From Treponema sp. (GTDB taxonomy: Bacteria; Spirochaetota; Spirochaetia; Treponematales; Treponemataceae), in NCBI GenBank assembly GCA_024402695.1, contig JAKSTG010000007.1, positions 1 through 64,000 on the forward strand: a DNA stretch of 64,000 nucleotides. Reading direction: 5' to 3'. The position numbers and the translations under genes were made by a program. Shown here in pieces: positions 44,965-52,755 of this stretch (position 1 is its first letter; every line of letters starts with the position of its first letter). Below the pieces are notes generated by a model. It saw nothing but the letters and a program-made list of their open reading frames with translations, was not told the DNA's origin and did no database searches.

Positions 44965-44994
44965 ATTATACCGAAAACAACTGAAGTGTGTCTA
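44965..44994 (-). promoter_or_regulatory. Promoter of infC-rpmI-rplT
   Basis: On the minus strand TAGACA (44989-44994) and consensus TATAAT (44965-44970) are 18 bases apart, giving a leader of about 43 bases. Confidence 0.65.
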
Positions 44995-45048
44995 TATTCT
45001 AAATGCGAATAAATAGAAGGTTAAATGAAGTGATTTTAAAGAAAAGAT

Positions 45049-45119
45049 TTCTACTGCTAGGAATCGAACCCAGACTCTGAGCACCAAAAGCTCGTGTGCT
45101 ACCTTTACACAACAGTAGA
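45049..45119 (-). tRNA. tRNA-Gln (anticodon TTG)
   Basis: The 71-base minus-strand sequence folds as a cloverleaf. The acceptor arms TCTACTG/CAGTAGA pair perfectly, the D-stem is GTGT/GCAC, the anticodon stem is (C)GAGC/GCTC(A) with loop TTTTGGT, and the T-arm CTGGG-TTCGATT-CCTAG is standard. The anticodon TTG reads CAA, hence glutamine. The discriminator base is A and CCA is not encoded. It occupies most of the 320-base interval between infC and spoVG; the rest holds the infC promoter, its own promoter and the spoVG terminator. The gatC-gatA genes nearby fit the indirect Glu-to-Gln route if this organism lacks GlnRS. Confidence 0.93.
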
Positions 45120-45147
45120 AAGAATATTGTTTCCAATAACAAGGATT

Positions 45148-45176
45148 AGTTTACACTAAAACCCTATTGAAATCAA
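45148..45176 (-). promoter_or_regulatory. Promoter of tRNA-Gln
   Basis: On the minus strand TTGATT (45171-45176) and TAAACT (45148-45153) are 17 bases apart. The tRNA 5' end lies 28 bases after the -10. Confidence 0.55.
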
Positions 45177-45191
45177 CGAGAATAAAGATAC

Positions 45192-45216
45192 AAACCCGTT
45201 GTCAGACAACGGGTTT
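45192..45216 (-). terminator. spoVG terminator
   Basis: Perfect 11-base arms AAACCCGTTGT (45192-45202) and ACAACGGGTTT (45206-45216) around CAG lie 20 bases after the spoVG stop. The T tail is modest. Confidence 0.75.
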
Positions 45217-45236
45217 CAACAAAAAGATAAATATTC

Positions 45237-45521
45237 TTAGTCCGCATCTGCTTCATCAGCAGAAAGGAAATGTCCGGCGTTGTATTCTGCCAGGATTTTT
45301 TCCTGAAGTTCAGTTCTGAATTCAGGACTTATAGGATGAGCTACATCCTTGTATTCCCCGTTAGCTGTTTTACGGCTTGGCATTGCAATAAAGAGACCGC
45401 TTTTTCCGTCAATAATCTTTACATTGTGAACAACAAAGCAGTTGTCAAAAGTAACGGTAACATAAGCACGAAGTTTTCCTTCGTCTTCCACTTTTCTAAT
45501 TCTAAGTTCAGTAATCTGCAT
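45237..45521 (-). CDS. spoVG: SpoVG family regulator
   Basis: A 94-residue protein matching SpoVG throughout: ITELRIRKV at the start, [17 protein letters not shown] in the middle, and [28 protein letters not shown]. In Borrelia and Staphylococcus SpoVG binds DNA and RNA and modulates gene expression; in spore formers it affects septation. An AGGAGG ribosome-binding site precedes the ATG. It follows ispE by about 39 bases, a neighbourhood also seen in Bacillus, where ispE lies near spoVG. A terminator follows the gene. Confidence 0.96.
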   Translation of the reverse strand: MQITELRIRKVEDEGKLRAYVTVTFDNCFVVHNVKIIDGKSGLFIAMPSRKTANGEYKDVAHPISPEFRTELQEKILAEYNAGHFLSADEADAD

Positions 45522-45560
45522 AGAGATCCTCCTAGAAGGGGTTAATGACCCAACTCAATT

Positions 45561-46463
45561 TCATAAAGTCTTGCAGACTTTACAGCTCCACATTTCATCA
45601 ACAAGAAGACTCTTGGCGTGTTCAGCTTGTTGCTCAGATGTAAATATGCCGTAAACCGTTGATCCCGATCCCGAAACTTCGGAATAAAGAGCACCAGTTT
45701 TTCGAACCGATTTCAAGGCCCGGTCAATTTCTTCATATTCGGAAGAAATAACAGGGGTAAAAGTATTTACAAAAGTCCATTTTTCGGGACTATCTCTGTA
45801 AATCTTTTCGTAATCTTCGAAAACAGGAGCATCAAGAGATTCTCCCCTTTCGTGCATTTTATCAATCAAAGAGTACGCAAGTTTCGTAGAACTGCTCGTC
45901 TTCGGAAATACCATTAAAAGGTAAAGGTCTTTACGCCCTTCAATCTCCTGTACCACTTCACCGCGGCCGGAAACCAGAGCACAACCGGAACCTTCTTCAT
46001 TACAGCGGGTAAAAAAGAATACATCACTCCCAATTTTTGATGCAATTTGGGAAAGCTGATCTTTATTCAACCTTACACCGTAAAATTTTTCCAAAGCTTT
46101 TATGAGCGCTGCGCCATCACTGGAACCTCCTCCAAGACCACCGCCGGAAGGAATACCTTTCAAAAGTTCAACATGAACTCCGAAATCATTTTTTCCTGTG
46201 ACATCGCAAAAAGCTTTAAAAGCCATAGTTAAAGTATTTTCTTCAGGCAGAGAGATAGAATCACAAAGAATAGAACAAACTTTTTCTACTTGCTTTCGGA
46301 CAATCAGCTCATCATAAAGACTGACTGTCTGAAATATACTTTCTAATTTATGAAACCCTTCATATTGAGCTTCATAATCCGGGTCATCTGGTGTTTTTTT
46401 AGGAAGAACATTCAACCCAAAATTTACTTTTGCATAAGCTCGCACTCGAAGTTCCGGACACAT
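45561..46463 (-). CDS. ispE: 4-diphosphocytidyl-2-C-methyl-D-erythritol kinase
   Basis: A GHMP kinase of 300 residues in the non-mevalonate isoprenoid pathway; it phosphorylates CDP-methylerythritol. The first motif is RAYAKVNFGLNVL near residues 7-19, the ATP-binding loop GIPSGGGLGGGSSDGAA near 104-120, and the third motif EVSGSGSTVYGIF near 263. The ATG lies 6 bases after a TAGAAT -10 and has no Shine-Dalgarno sequence, suggesting a leaderless transcript. spoVG follows on the same strand and is probably cotranscribed. Confidence 0.94.
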   Translation of the reverse strand: MCPELRVRAYAKVNFGLNVLPKKTPDDPDYEAQYEGFHKLESIFQTVSLYDELIVRKQVEKVCSILCDSISLPEENTLTMAFKAFCDVTGKNDFGVHVELLKGIPSGGGLGGGSSDGAALIKALEKFYGVRLNKDQLSQIASKIGSDVFFFTRCNEEGSGCALVSGRGEVVQEIEGRKDLYLLMVFPKTSSSTKLAYSLIDKMHERGESLDAPVFEDYEKIYRDSPEKWTFVNTFTPVISSEYEEIDRALKSVRKTGALYSEVSGSGSTVYGIFTSEQQAEHAKSLLVDEMWSCKVCKTL

Positions 46464-46469
46464 ATAGTA

Positions 46470-46499
46470 ATTCTACAACGGGAAATATAAAGAACGCAA
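46470..46499 (-). promoter_or_regulatory. Candidate ispE promoter, leaderless type
   Basis: On the minus strand TTGCGT (46494-46499) and TAGAAT (46470-46475) are 18 bases apart. The ATG lies 6 bases after the -10. Confidence 0.45.
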
Positions 46500-46540
46500 T
46501 AAAAAAAATTGTTATTTATATAACATCAAAAAGTCGAAAA

Positions 46541-46576
46541 AAAAGGATCTGAAGAAGAAATTCCTCAGATCCTTTT
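46541..46576 (-). terminator. gatC-gatA terminator
   Basis: Perfect 12-base arms AAAAGGATCTGA (46541-46552) and TCAGATCCTTTT (46565-46576) are followed by T residues on the minus strand. Confidence 0.85.
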
Positions 46577-46597
46577 GATTAATCAGCTATATCAGGG

Positions 46598-48061
46598 TTA
46601 TTTTTCAAACCAGCTCTGGGCCAGACGAAGAATCTTTTCTTCTCCGAACATAGGTCCTGCAAACTGCATACCAACAGGAAGTCCGGCTTTTGTGTTTCCT
46701 GCAGGAACGCTGATTGATGTAATACGTGCCAGGTTTACGAAAACTGTGTACATATCTGAAAGGTACATTTCCAATGGATCATCAACTTTCTGACCAAGTT
46801 TGAAAGCAGGAGTTGGACAAGTTGGACAAAGAACGATGTCATAAGACTTGAAAAGCTCTGCCATTTCGCGCTGAATACGGGCACGAACAGTCATACCCTT
46901 CTTGTAAGTTGTTCCAGAGAACTGTTCAGAAAGAACATAGTTTCCGATTACGATACGGCGTTTTACTTCAGGACCAAAACCTGTTGAACGGGTATCTACA
47001 TAAAGTTCGTCATAACCGTTTCCATTGTCTACGCGTCCACCGTAGCGGATTCCGTCGAAACGTGAAAGGTTTGAAGCTGCTTCTGAAAGAGCGATAACGT
47101 AGTAAGCGGCAATTGAAGCATCCAGAACAGGAAGGTCAACTTCAGTAATTGAAGCACCTTTTGATTCAAACCAGGCTCTTGTTTCAGCGAATTTTTCGCC
47201 TACTTCAGGATCCAGACCTTTTGTTTCAAGGAACTGTTTTGGAATAGCAATCTTAAGAGCTTTGATTTCATCATCGCTCATTGCTGTAAGATTCTTAAGG
47301 TTTTCGGCGTTTGGAAGATCTGCTGATGTATCATCGTAGAAGTCTGCTCCAGCCATGTAGCTTAATGGTTCAGCGATATCTTTTGGAGAGTGTCCAAGAA
47401 GACCAACCTGATCAAGAGATGAACCGTAAGCAACTACACCCCAGCGGGAAAGAACACCGTAAGTTGTTTTAAGACCGTAGATTCCGCAGTAAGAAGCAGG
47501 AAGACGAACAGAGCCACCAGTTTCAGTTCCAAGTCCGAAAACAGCCATATTAGCTGCAACGGCAGATGCAGAACCACCGGAAGAACCACCTGAAACGTAT
47601 TCACGGTTTACAGGGTTACGGGTTGGACCATAGCATGAGTATTCAGTAGAAGACCCCATGGCAAATTCGTCCTGGTTACAGCGACCAAGAGGAATGGCAC
47701 CTTTATCTTCAAGACGGCTGATTACAGTTGCATTGTATGGAGCAACATAACCTTCGAGGATTTTAGATGCACAAGTCAGGTGTTTTCCGCGAACTGAAAT
47801 GTTATCTTTGTTTGCAAAAGGAAGACCAAGAAGAGGTTTTTCTTCAAAAAGCTTGTCCAGAGTTCCGGCTGCACGGGCTTCAGCGATAGCCTTGTCGGCA
47901 GCTTCTGCTTTGGCAACTGCATCGTCATACATCTCGAGGAATGCATTGAGTGGCATAGAGGAAGCTTTATCATCTTCAAAAGTCTTAACCAGGCTTTCTA
48001 CCAGAGACTTGGATGTGATTTCGCCTGCTTTTAATTTATTTCTTGTTTCGTTGATTGTCAT
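46598..48061 (-). CDS. gatA: Aspartyl/glutamyl-tRNA amidotransferase subunit A
   Basis: The amidase subunit that supplies ammonia for converting Glu-tRNA(Gln) (or Asp-tRNA(Asn)) to the amide. The Ser-cisSer-Lys machinery is visible: Lys in LPFANKDNIS, then SGGSSGGSASAV and GTETGGSVRLPAS. With the ATG at 48061 the protein has 487 residues, the normal size; an in-frame start at 48118 would add an unlikely 19 residues. A GAGG lies about 14 bases upstream, further than usual. gatC precedes it by about 118 bases; gatB is not in the window. Confidence 0.95.
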   Translation of the reverse strand: MTINETRNKLKAGEITSKSLVESLVKTFEDDKASSMPLNAFLEMYDDAVAKAEAADKAIAEARAAGTLDKLFEEKPLLGLPFANKDNISVRGKHLTCASKILEGYVAPYNATVISRLEDKGAIPLGRCNQDEFAMGSSTEYSCYGPTRNPVNREYVSGGSSGGSASAVAANMAVFGLGTETGGSVRLPASYCGIYGLKTTYGVLSRWGVVAYGSSLDQVGLLGHSPKDIAEPLSYMAGADFYDDTSADLPNAENLKNLTAMSDDEIKALKIAIPKQFLETKGLDPEVGEKFAETRAWFESKGASITEVDLPVLDASIAAYYVIALSEAASNLSRFDGIRYGGRVDNGNGYDELYVDTRSTGFGPEVKRRIVIGNYVLSEQFSGTTYKKGMTVRARIQREMAELFKSYDIVLCPTCPTPAFKLGQKVDDPLEMYLSDMYTVFVNLARITSISVPAGNTKAGLPVGMQFAGPMFGEEKILRLAQSWFEK

Positions 48062-48179
48062 AGTTTTTTTTCTATCCTCATAAAAAATGGATGTTTCTGT
48101 TATTATGAAAACTTGCACAGCAAGTTTCCATATTTAACACCGGGCTAAAACGCTCCTTAATCCGCGTTTTTTAACGCCC

Positions 48180-48488
48180 TTACACACCCTCCCCAAGAAC
48201 TTTTGGAACCTGGAAATATCCGTCCATAAAGTTTTCAGACACGTTTTTAACATCGTGCATTTCAAGACCTGCAACAATTTCGTCTTCACGGAGTTTTTCC
48301 GCTACTGTAGAAGGATATGCATCATATGGATTTTCAGAATCATCGTATTTTGAGAGAATTTCAAAATATCCGACAATGTCATCAACCTGTTTTTTAAGAA
48401 TATCAAGGTTTGTACTTTCCGGAGAAAGACGCGAAAGGTAAAGAAGATTATTAAGAACTTCTTCGTCAATTGGTTTGTGAGTACTCAT
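48180..48488 (-). CDS. gatC: Aspartyl/glutamyl-tRNA amidotransferase subunit C
   Basis: A 102-residue small subunit that stabilises the GatA-GatB complex. It has the family pattern EVLNNLLYLSRLSPES, then LKKQVDDIVGYFEILSKYD, and a C-terminal segment beginning RED. It precedes gatA on the same strand and would be the first gene of the unit. The start lies 8 bases after a TATAAT and has no ribosome-binding site, so a leaderless mRNA is possible. It is divergent from hflX across about 117 bases. Confidence 0.9.
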   Translation of the reverse strand: MSTHKPIDEEVLNNLLYLSRLSPESTNLDILKKQVDDIVGYFEILSKYDDSENPYDAYPSTVAEKLREDEIVAGLEMHDVKNVSENFMDGYFQVPKVLGEGV

Positions 48489-48496
48489 AGCATCAA

Positions 48497-48502
48497 ATTA
48501 TA
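48497..48502 (-). promoter_or_regulatory. Candidate -10 of a leaderless gatC promoter
   Basis: On the minus strand a consensus TATAAT lies 8 bases before the gatC ATG. The -35 region is weak. Confidence 0.38.
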
Positions 48503-48605
48503 ATAAAAATGAAAGAAAAACTCCATACAAGTTTATTTACCACTTTTTATAAAAAAACCGCTATAATATAGATATGGGTCTGCTTTTTTGCAGTCGGGAG
48601 GAAAT

Positions 48606-49847
48606 ATGGTTGAAGTAAAAGAAGAAATGGAACGGGTTCCACGTGCCCTCCTTGTCGGAGAACCGGGAAATGACCTCCAGGAACTGAAGGGACTGGTTCT
48701 TACTTTAGGATATGAGATTGTACAGAAACTAACTTTGACCCGTCTTGAAATCCATCCTGCCTACGGAATGGGAACCGGAAAAGCCCAGGAAATCAGCGAT
48801 CTTGCACATAATATTGAAGCAGACTGCATTATTTTTGATTTCAATCTGGAACCAAGAAAACAGAGAAACTGGGAAGCTCTTTCTAACCTTTCCTGCTTTG
48901 ACCGCCAGGAAGTAATTATCCGCATTTTCGCGTCCCGCGCTCTTACAAAAGAAGCAGTTCTTCAGGTTGAACTTGCTCGTCTTCAGTATTCACTTCCGCG
49001 TCTCCAGCACATGAACAGAGATCTGAGCCGTCAGCGCGGTGGTGCTTTTGGTAACAAAGGTTCGGGAGAAACACAGCTGGAACTTGATTCCCGTAGAGTA
49101 AGGGAAAAAATCCAGGCAATCAAAAAAGAACTTCTTGAAGTAGAAGTAAACCGCCAGACACAGAGAAAATCCAGAGACAAATATCCTAGCTGCTCCCTTG
49201 TAGGTTATACAAATGCAGGTAAATCAAGTCTTCTGAATGCCCTTACAGGCGCCGATGCCTTTGTACAAGACCAGCTCTTTGCTACTCTGGATCCTACAAC
49301 AAGAAAACTTCCGATGAATGACGGCTCCGCAGTCCTTATTACAGATACAGTAGGATTTGTTTCGAACCTGCCTCATTCCCTCATCGATGCTTTTAAATCT
49401 ACACTCGAAGAAGCTACCTTCGCAGACCTTCTGCTGATTGTTCTGGATTCTGCAGATACTGCTGCCCTTGAACAGTACGAAACAGTATGTAAAGTCCTGG
49501 AAGAAATTGGAGCTGACAAAAATCCGCGAATGATCCTTCTTAACAAATTCGACAAAGCAAAAGAAGAAGCAGAAGAAAATCTTCAAAAGCTTCGCCTCCA
49601 CTTCCCTGAAGCTCTCTGCGTGAGCGCAAAAGACCAGACTGGTTTTGATGAACTGAAAGATAAAATATATGATACGCTTCTTGGTGCCGCTTCAGAATAC
49701 ATTATTCCTATGCACGAAATGAAACTCATGAGCGAACTGAAAAAAGCAGGCTGCATCGAAAGCGAAGAATGGCTCGATGACGGAGTCCACATTACCGCCA
49801 GAGCCACAGGAAGATTACTTGCGTTGCTAAGCCCCTATATTAAGTAA
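48606..49847 (+). CDS. hflX: Ribosome-associated GTPase HflX
   Basis: A 413-residue GTPase that binds and splits stalled or heat-damaged ribosomes. The N-terminal domain contains HPAYGMGTGKAQEI and the glycine-rich QRGGAFGNKGSGETQLELDSRRV region (in two parts). The G domain has G1 VGYTNAGKSSLLNAL near 200, LFATLDPTTRKL as G2, DTVGFV as G3 and NKFD as G4. The ATG at 48606 is chosen because GGGAGG lies just before it; a TTG at 48588 is in frame but upstream of that site. It heads hflX - fliL-like - dgt. Confidence 0.93.
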   Translation: MVEVKEEMERVPRALLVGEPGNDLQELKGLVLTLGYEIVQKLTLTRLEIHPAYGMGTGKAQEISDLAHNIEADCIIFDFNLEPRKQRNWEALSNLSCFDRQEVIIRIFASRALTKEAVLQVELARLQYSLPRLQHMNRDLSRQRGGAFGNKGSGETQLELDSRRVREKIQAIKKELLEVEVNRQTQRKSRDKYPSCSLVGYTNAGKSSLLNALTGADAFVQDQLFATLDPTTRKLPMNDGSAVLITDTVGFVSNLPHSLIDAFKSTLEEATFADLLLIVLDSADTAALEQYETVCKVLEEIGADKNPRMILLNKFDKAKEEAEENLQKLRLHFPEALCVSAKDQTGFDELKDKIYDTLLGAASEYIIPMHEMKLMSELKKAGCIESEEWLDDGVHITARATGRLLALLSPYIK

Positions 49848-49880
49848 TAAGTAATAGGTAATAGGTAATAGGTAATAGGT
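49842..49880. repeat. Heptanucleotide tandem repeat (AGGTAAT-type)
   Basis: Two AAGTAAT units, three AGGTAAT units and a partial AGGT fill the gap after hflX and overlap its stop codon. The last AGG lies close enough to act as the ribosome-binding site of the next gene. Confidence 0.9.
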
Positions 49881-49885
49881 TTTGT

Positions 49886-50377
49886 ATGAAAGATAAAATA
49901 CTGGTTGGGGTCATAATATTTTTGTGTGCCGTGATTCTGCTGGGAACGGTCTTTGGTCTTTTGAACGGACATAAACCCTCAGAAAATTTAAGAGATTCAG
50001 ATCCAACGCCCAAAGAAATAACCAGCCTGAATAAAAGATCCAGTGACAAAGTTGCGGCCTATACAGACCTAGGACAGATCAGAGCCGTAACAAAAGCAGA
50101 TGCTTCAGAAAAACACGGAGATGACGGAATTGCAATGGTCATTACTCCATGGCTTTCCTATCCTGAAGGTGACACTGTTTTCTTTGAGGAACTTTCCCGC
50201 AAAAGACTGATTATCAAAGGAATTTTCCAGACCTATTTTTCTGAACATACCCAGCATGAACTTCAAGTCTTAACAGAACCTGAAGTAAAAAAGCAGCTGC
50301 TTGAAAAAATCAACGACCAGCTCACACTTGGAAAGATTTCTGCAGTATATTTCAGTGAATACATTTTTCTTCAATAA
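49886..50377 (+). CDS. FliL-like membrane protein
   Basis: A 163-residue protein with one N-terminal membrane helix (about 5-26, ILVGVIIFLCAVILLGTVFG) and a periplasmic domain. The C-terminal part (RKRLIIKGIFQTYFSEHT, EVKKQLLEKINDQLTLGKISAVYFSEYIF) matches FliL, the flagellar stator-associated protein. It is not in a flagellar operon here but between hflX and dgt, so it may be a paralogue of the main fliL. Only a weak AGG ribosome-binding site is seen, supplied by the preceding repeat. It precedes dgt by 14 bases. Confidence 0.72.
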   Translation: MKDKILVGVIIFLCAVILLGTVFGLLNGHKPSENLRDSDPTPKEITSLNKRSSDKVAAYTDLGQIRAVTKADASEKHGDDGIAMVITPWLSYPEGDTVFFEELSRKRLIIKGIFQTYFSEHTQHELQVLTEPEVKKQLLEKINDQLTLGKISAVYFSEYIFLQ

Positions 50378-50391
50378 ATAAGGGAGACCGG

Positions 50392-51681
50392 ATGAAAGAC
50401 GCTTTTACTTCTGAAAAACTCGATGAAAATAACCCTAAATGGAACGAAGCTGTAAAGCGGGAAATTGAGCTTTACGGAAGAGGCAACGACATTCGCGATC
50501 CTTTTGAAAGAGACTTTACCCGTATTCTTCACAGCCAGGCTTTCCGCCGCATGAAGCATAAAACCCAGGTTTTCTTTGCGCCACAGAACGACCACATCTG
50601 TACAAGAATGGAACACGTTCTTCATGTTGCATCGGTTTCAAAAACCATTGCGCAATATCTGGGGCTTAATCCGCAGCTTACAGAAGCCATCGCTCTTGGA
50701 CACGACATGGGCCATGCCCCTTTCGGTCACTTTGGCGAAGACGTTTTGAATAAACTGGTTCCTCAAAAAGAAGGTGGAAATGCTCCTAAAAAATTCTGGC
50801 ATGAAAGAAACTCTCTTTTCTTTGCAGACTACATCGAAACACTTCCAGACCCTGACGGAATTGAACAGCCCCTGAATCTAACCTATGCCGTAAGAGACGG
50901 ACTCATCTGTCACTGCGGCGAAATCGACCAGCACAGCGTAAGACCACGAGACAAAGCAATAGATCTTTACTCAATGACCCGTCCAGGCTTCATTCAGCCT
51001 TTCACATGGGAAGGTTGCGTTGTAAAGATTGCCGATAAGATTGCCTTCCTTGGCCGTGACCTGGAAGATGCCCGTGCTTATCACATCATTGATTCTGCTT
51101 CTTACCGCCAGCTCCGTGAAATAGTTGCGGGAACTTTAGGCTTTGAACACAAAGGCGCACAGCATGCCATGAGAAGCGGCAAAGCAATCAACACTACAGT
51201 TCTTATAAACGACATGATTGTTGACCTGTGTAATGAATCAAGCCCTGAAAAAGGTCTTTGCTTCAGTCCCGAATATTTTAAATTCATCACCGAAATCAAA
51301 CGCTTCAGTTTTGCAAACATCTACAGCCACTGGAGACTACAGGAATTCCAGAACTACGCTGAAAATGTTATCCAGACAATCTGGAGAACTCTCATGAAAG
51401 CACAGCTTTTTGCACAGAACGGAAGAATCAGCCAGGCCCTTAAGCTCTATCCAAAACTGGGATCCACTTTTGAAGACTGGCTCATAAAGTATTCAAACTA
51501 CCAGTATTTTGATACAGCAAAACATTCCGTTGAAGACAAGAAACGGGTTCTCCGATACAACACTCAGCAGGTCTTCGACCTTCACGACAATGCATCTTAC
51601 GAAAAATGCTGCATTGAATACATCTCCGGAATGACAGACCAATTTGCCATTCAGGTTTTTGAAGAAATTATTACGTTTTAG
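50392..51681 (+). CDS. dgt: dGTPase-like HD-domain triphosphohydrolase
   Basis: A 429-residue HD-superfamily enzyme expected to cleave dNTPs to nucleoside and triphosphate. The N-terminal DIRDPFERDFTRILHSQAFRRM signature is typical of the dGTPase-like family. Metal-binding HD residues are in RMEHVLHVA (His) and ALGHDMGHAPFGHFGE (His-Asp), with a later Asp in VVKIADKIAFLGRDLEDA. A GGGAG ribosome-binding site lies before the ATG. It is the last gene of the hflX unit and is followed by a terminator shared with metQ. Substrate preference (dGTP or several dNTPs) is open. Confidence 0.9.
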   Translation: MKDAFTSEKLDENNPKWNEAVKREIELYGRGNDIRDPFERDFTRILHSQAFRRMKHKTQVFFAPQNDHICTRMEHVLHVASVSKTIAQYLGLNPQLTEAIALGHDMGHAPFGHFGEDVLNKLVPQKEGGNAPKKFWHERNSLFFADYIETLPDPDGIEQPLNLTYAVRDGLICHCGEIDQHSVRPRDKAIDLYSMTRPGFIQPFTWEGCVVKIADKIAFLGRDLEDARAYHIIDSASYRQLREIVAGTLGFEHKGAQHAMRSGKAINTTVLINDMIVDLCNESSPEKGLCFSPEYFKFITEIKRFSFANIYSHWRLQEFQNYAENVIQTIWRTLMKAQLFAQNGRISQALKLYPKLGSTFEDWLIKYSNYQYFDTAKHSVEDKKRVLRYNTQQVFDLHDNASYEKCCIEYISGMTDQFAIQVFEEIITF

Positions 51682-51725
51682 GTAACAATCAAATGGGGCC
51701 CTCGCCCCTTCGACCCTTCGACAAG

Positions 51726-51761
51726 CTCAGGGACCGCAAACTCAGGGACCGCAAACTCAAG
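51726..51761. repeat. 15-base tandem repeat with a dispersed-type motif
   Basis: The unit CTCAGGGACCGCAAA occurs twice in a row (51726-51740, 51741-51755) with a partial third copy. It follows CCCTTCGA duplicated at 51708-51722 and the motif TTCGACAAGCTCAGG, and lies in the intergenic region after dgt. Confidence 0.85.
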
Positions 51762-51777
51762 AAACATTTGACAAAAA

Positions 51778-51805
51778 AAAGGCGCTGAAAAAAATCAGCG
51801 CCTTT
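51778..51805. terminator. Bidirectional terminator between dgt and metQ
   Basis: Arms AAAGGCGCTGA and TCAGCGCCTTT flank an A-rich loop, with A/T tracts on both sides. It serves the convergent dgt and metQ genes. Confidence 0.85.
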
Positions 51806-51835
51806 ATATAAGCAATCTAATATCTTTTGCTTAAA

Positions 51836-52612
51836 TTAGTATACTGTTACAACTTCACCGTTTGGATATTTCTTTGTAATGTAATCTTTTACTTTCTGGC
51901 TCTGAAGAGCTTTTACCAGTGCTTTGATTTCTGCTTTATTTTCGTTACCAGCTTTTACGCAGATAATGTTTACGTATGGAGAAGAAGAACCTTCTACAAA
52001 AAGTCCGTCTTTTGCTGCAGAAAGACCAGCAGGAATTGCATAGTTACCATTGATAACAGCTGCGTCTACGTCATTAAGTGTACGTGGAAGTGAAGCGGCT
52101 TCAATTTCACGGAACTTAAGTTTCAGAGGATTCTTTTTTACATCAAGTGGGGTTGCTGTAAGTCCAGCACCATCTTTCAATGTAATAAGTCCAGCTTCCT
52201 GAAGAAGAAGAAGAGCACGACCTTCGTTTGTAGGGTCATTTGGAATTGCTACAGTAGCCTTCTTTTTAAGGTCATTCAAAGATTTTACTTTGTTCGAATA
52301 AACAGCAAATGGTTCAACATGGATTCCACCGGCATTTACCAGGTGATAGCCTTTTTCTTCATTGAAGGAATTCAGGTAAGGAATGTGCTGGAAGTAGTTA
52401 GCATCAATGTCGCCTGATTCAACGGCATCATTAGGTGTTACGTAATCTGTGAATTCAATTACTTTAAGAGTAATTCCTTCAGCTGCAAGGTCTTCTGTAA
52501 TAAGGTTCAGAAGTTCTGCATGTGGCTCTGGAGTAGCTCCAACTTTAATTGTCTGAGCAAAGAGTGAAAGTGACAGCAGGAATGCTGCCGAAATAGCGAT
52601 AATCTTTTTCAT
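51836..52612 (-). CDS. metQ: Methionine ABC transporter substrate-binding protein, no lipobox
   Basis: A 258-residue NlpA/MetQ-family protein, which captures methionine outside the membrane. Family motifs include KVGATPEPHAELL near residue 23, ANYFQHIPYLNSFN and VAIPNDPTNEGRALLLLQ. The signal peptide ends LSLFAQT with no cysteine, so it should be a soluble periplasmic protein rather than the lipoprotein usual in this family. GGAG serves as ribosome-binding site. It is 143 bases after metI, and that gap holds a candidate promoter, so it may be expressed at higher levels than metNI. Confidence 0.92.
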   Translation of the reverse strand: MKKIIAISAAFLLSLSLFAQTIKVGATPEPHAELLNLITEDLAAEGITLKVIEFTDYVTPNDAVESGDIDANYFQHIPYLNSFNEEKGYHLVNAGGIHVEPFAVYSNKVKSLNDLKKKATVAIPNDPTNEGRALLLLQEAGLITLKDGAGLTATPLDVKKNPLKLKFREIEAASLPRTLNDVDAAVINGNYAIPAGLSAAKDGLFVEGSSSPYVNIICVKAGNENKAEIKALVKALQSQKVKDYITKKYPNGEVVTVY

Positions 52613-52670
52613 TTTAATCTCCTGTCTGAGCCGGCCCTTTTGAGCCTGCTCTTTAACTAATCTTGGTTTT

Positions 52671-52699
52671 ATATTAGTAATTTGACAGGAAATTGTAAA
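52671..52699 (-). promoter_or_regulatory. Candidate internal promoter for metQ
   Basis: On the minus strand TTTACA (52694-52699) and TAATAT (52671-52676) are 17 bases apart, about 58 bases before the metQ ATG. Small A/T-rich stems lie on both sides. Confidence 0.4.
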
Positions 52700-52755
52700 A
52701 TACTATCTTTTAATACCTTGTTATAAATTAAATCTATAACAATTGACAGTAACAT

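Noticed and set aside
48062..48118. Upstream in-frame start for gatA
   Set aside because: It adds 19 residues without homology to GatA; the normal family start is the ATG at 48061.
51726..51761. CRISPR-like repeat
   Set aside because: Direct 15-base tandem units with no spacers and no cas genes in the window.
52613..52755. Possible SAM riboswitch or T-box before metQ
   Set aside because: Only short A/T-rich stems are visible; no conserved SAM-I core, T-box motif or terminator before the gene.
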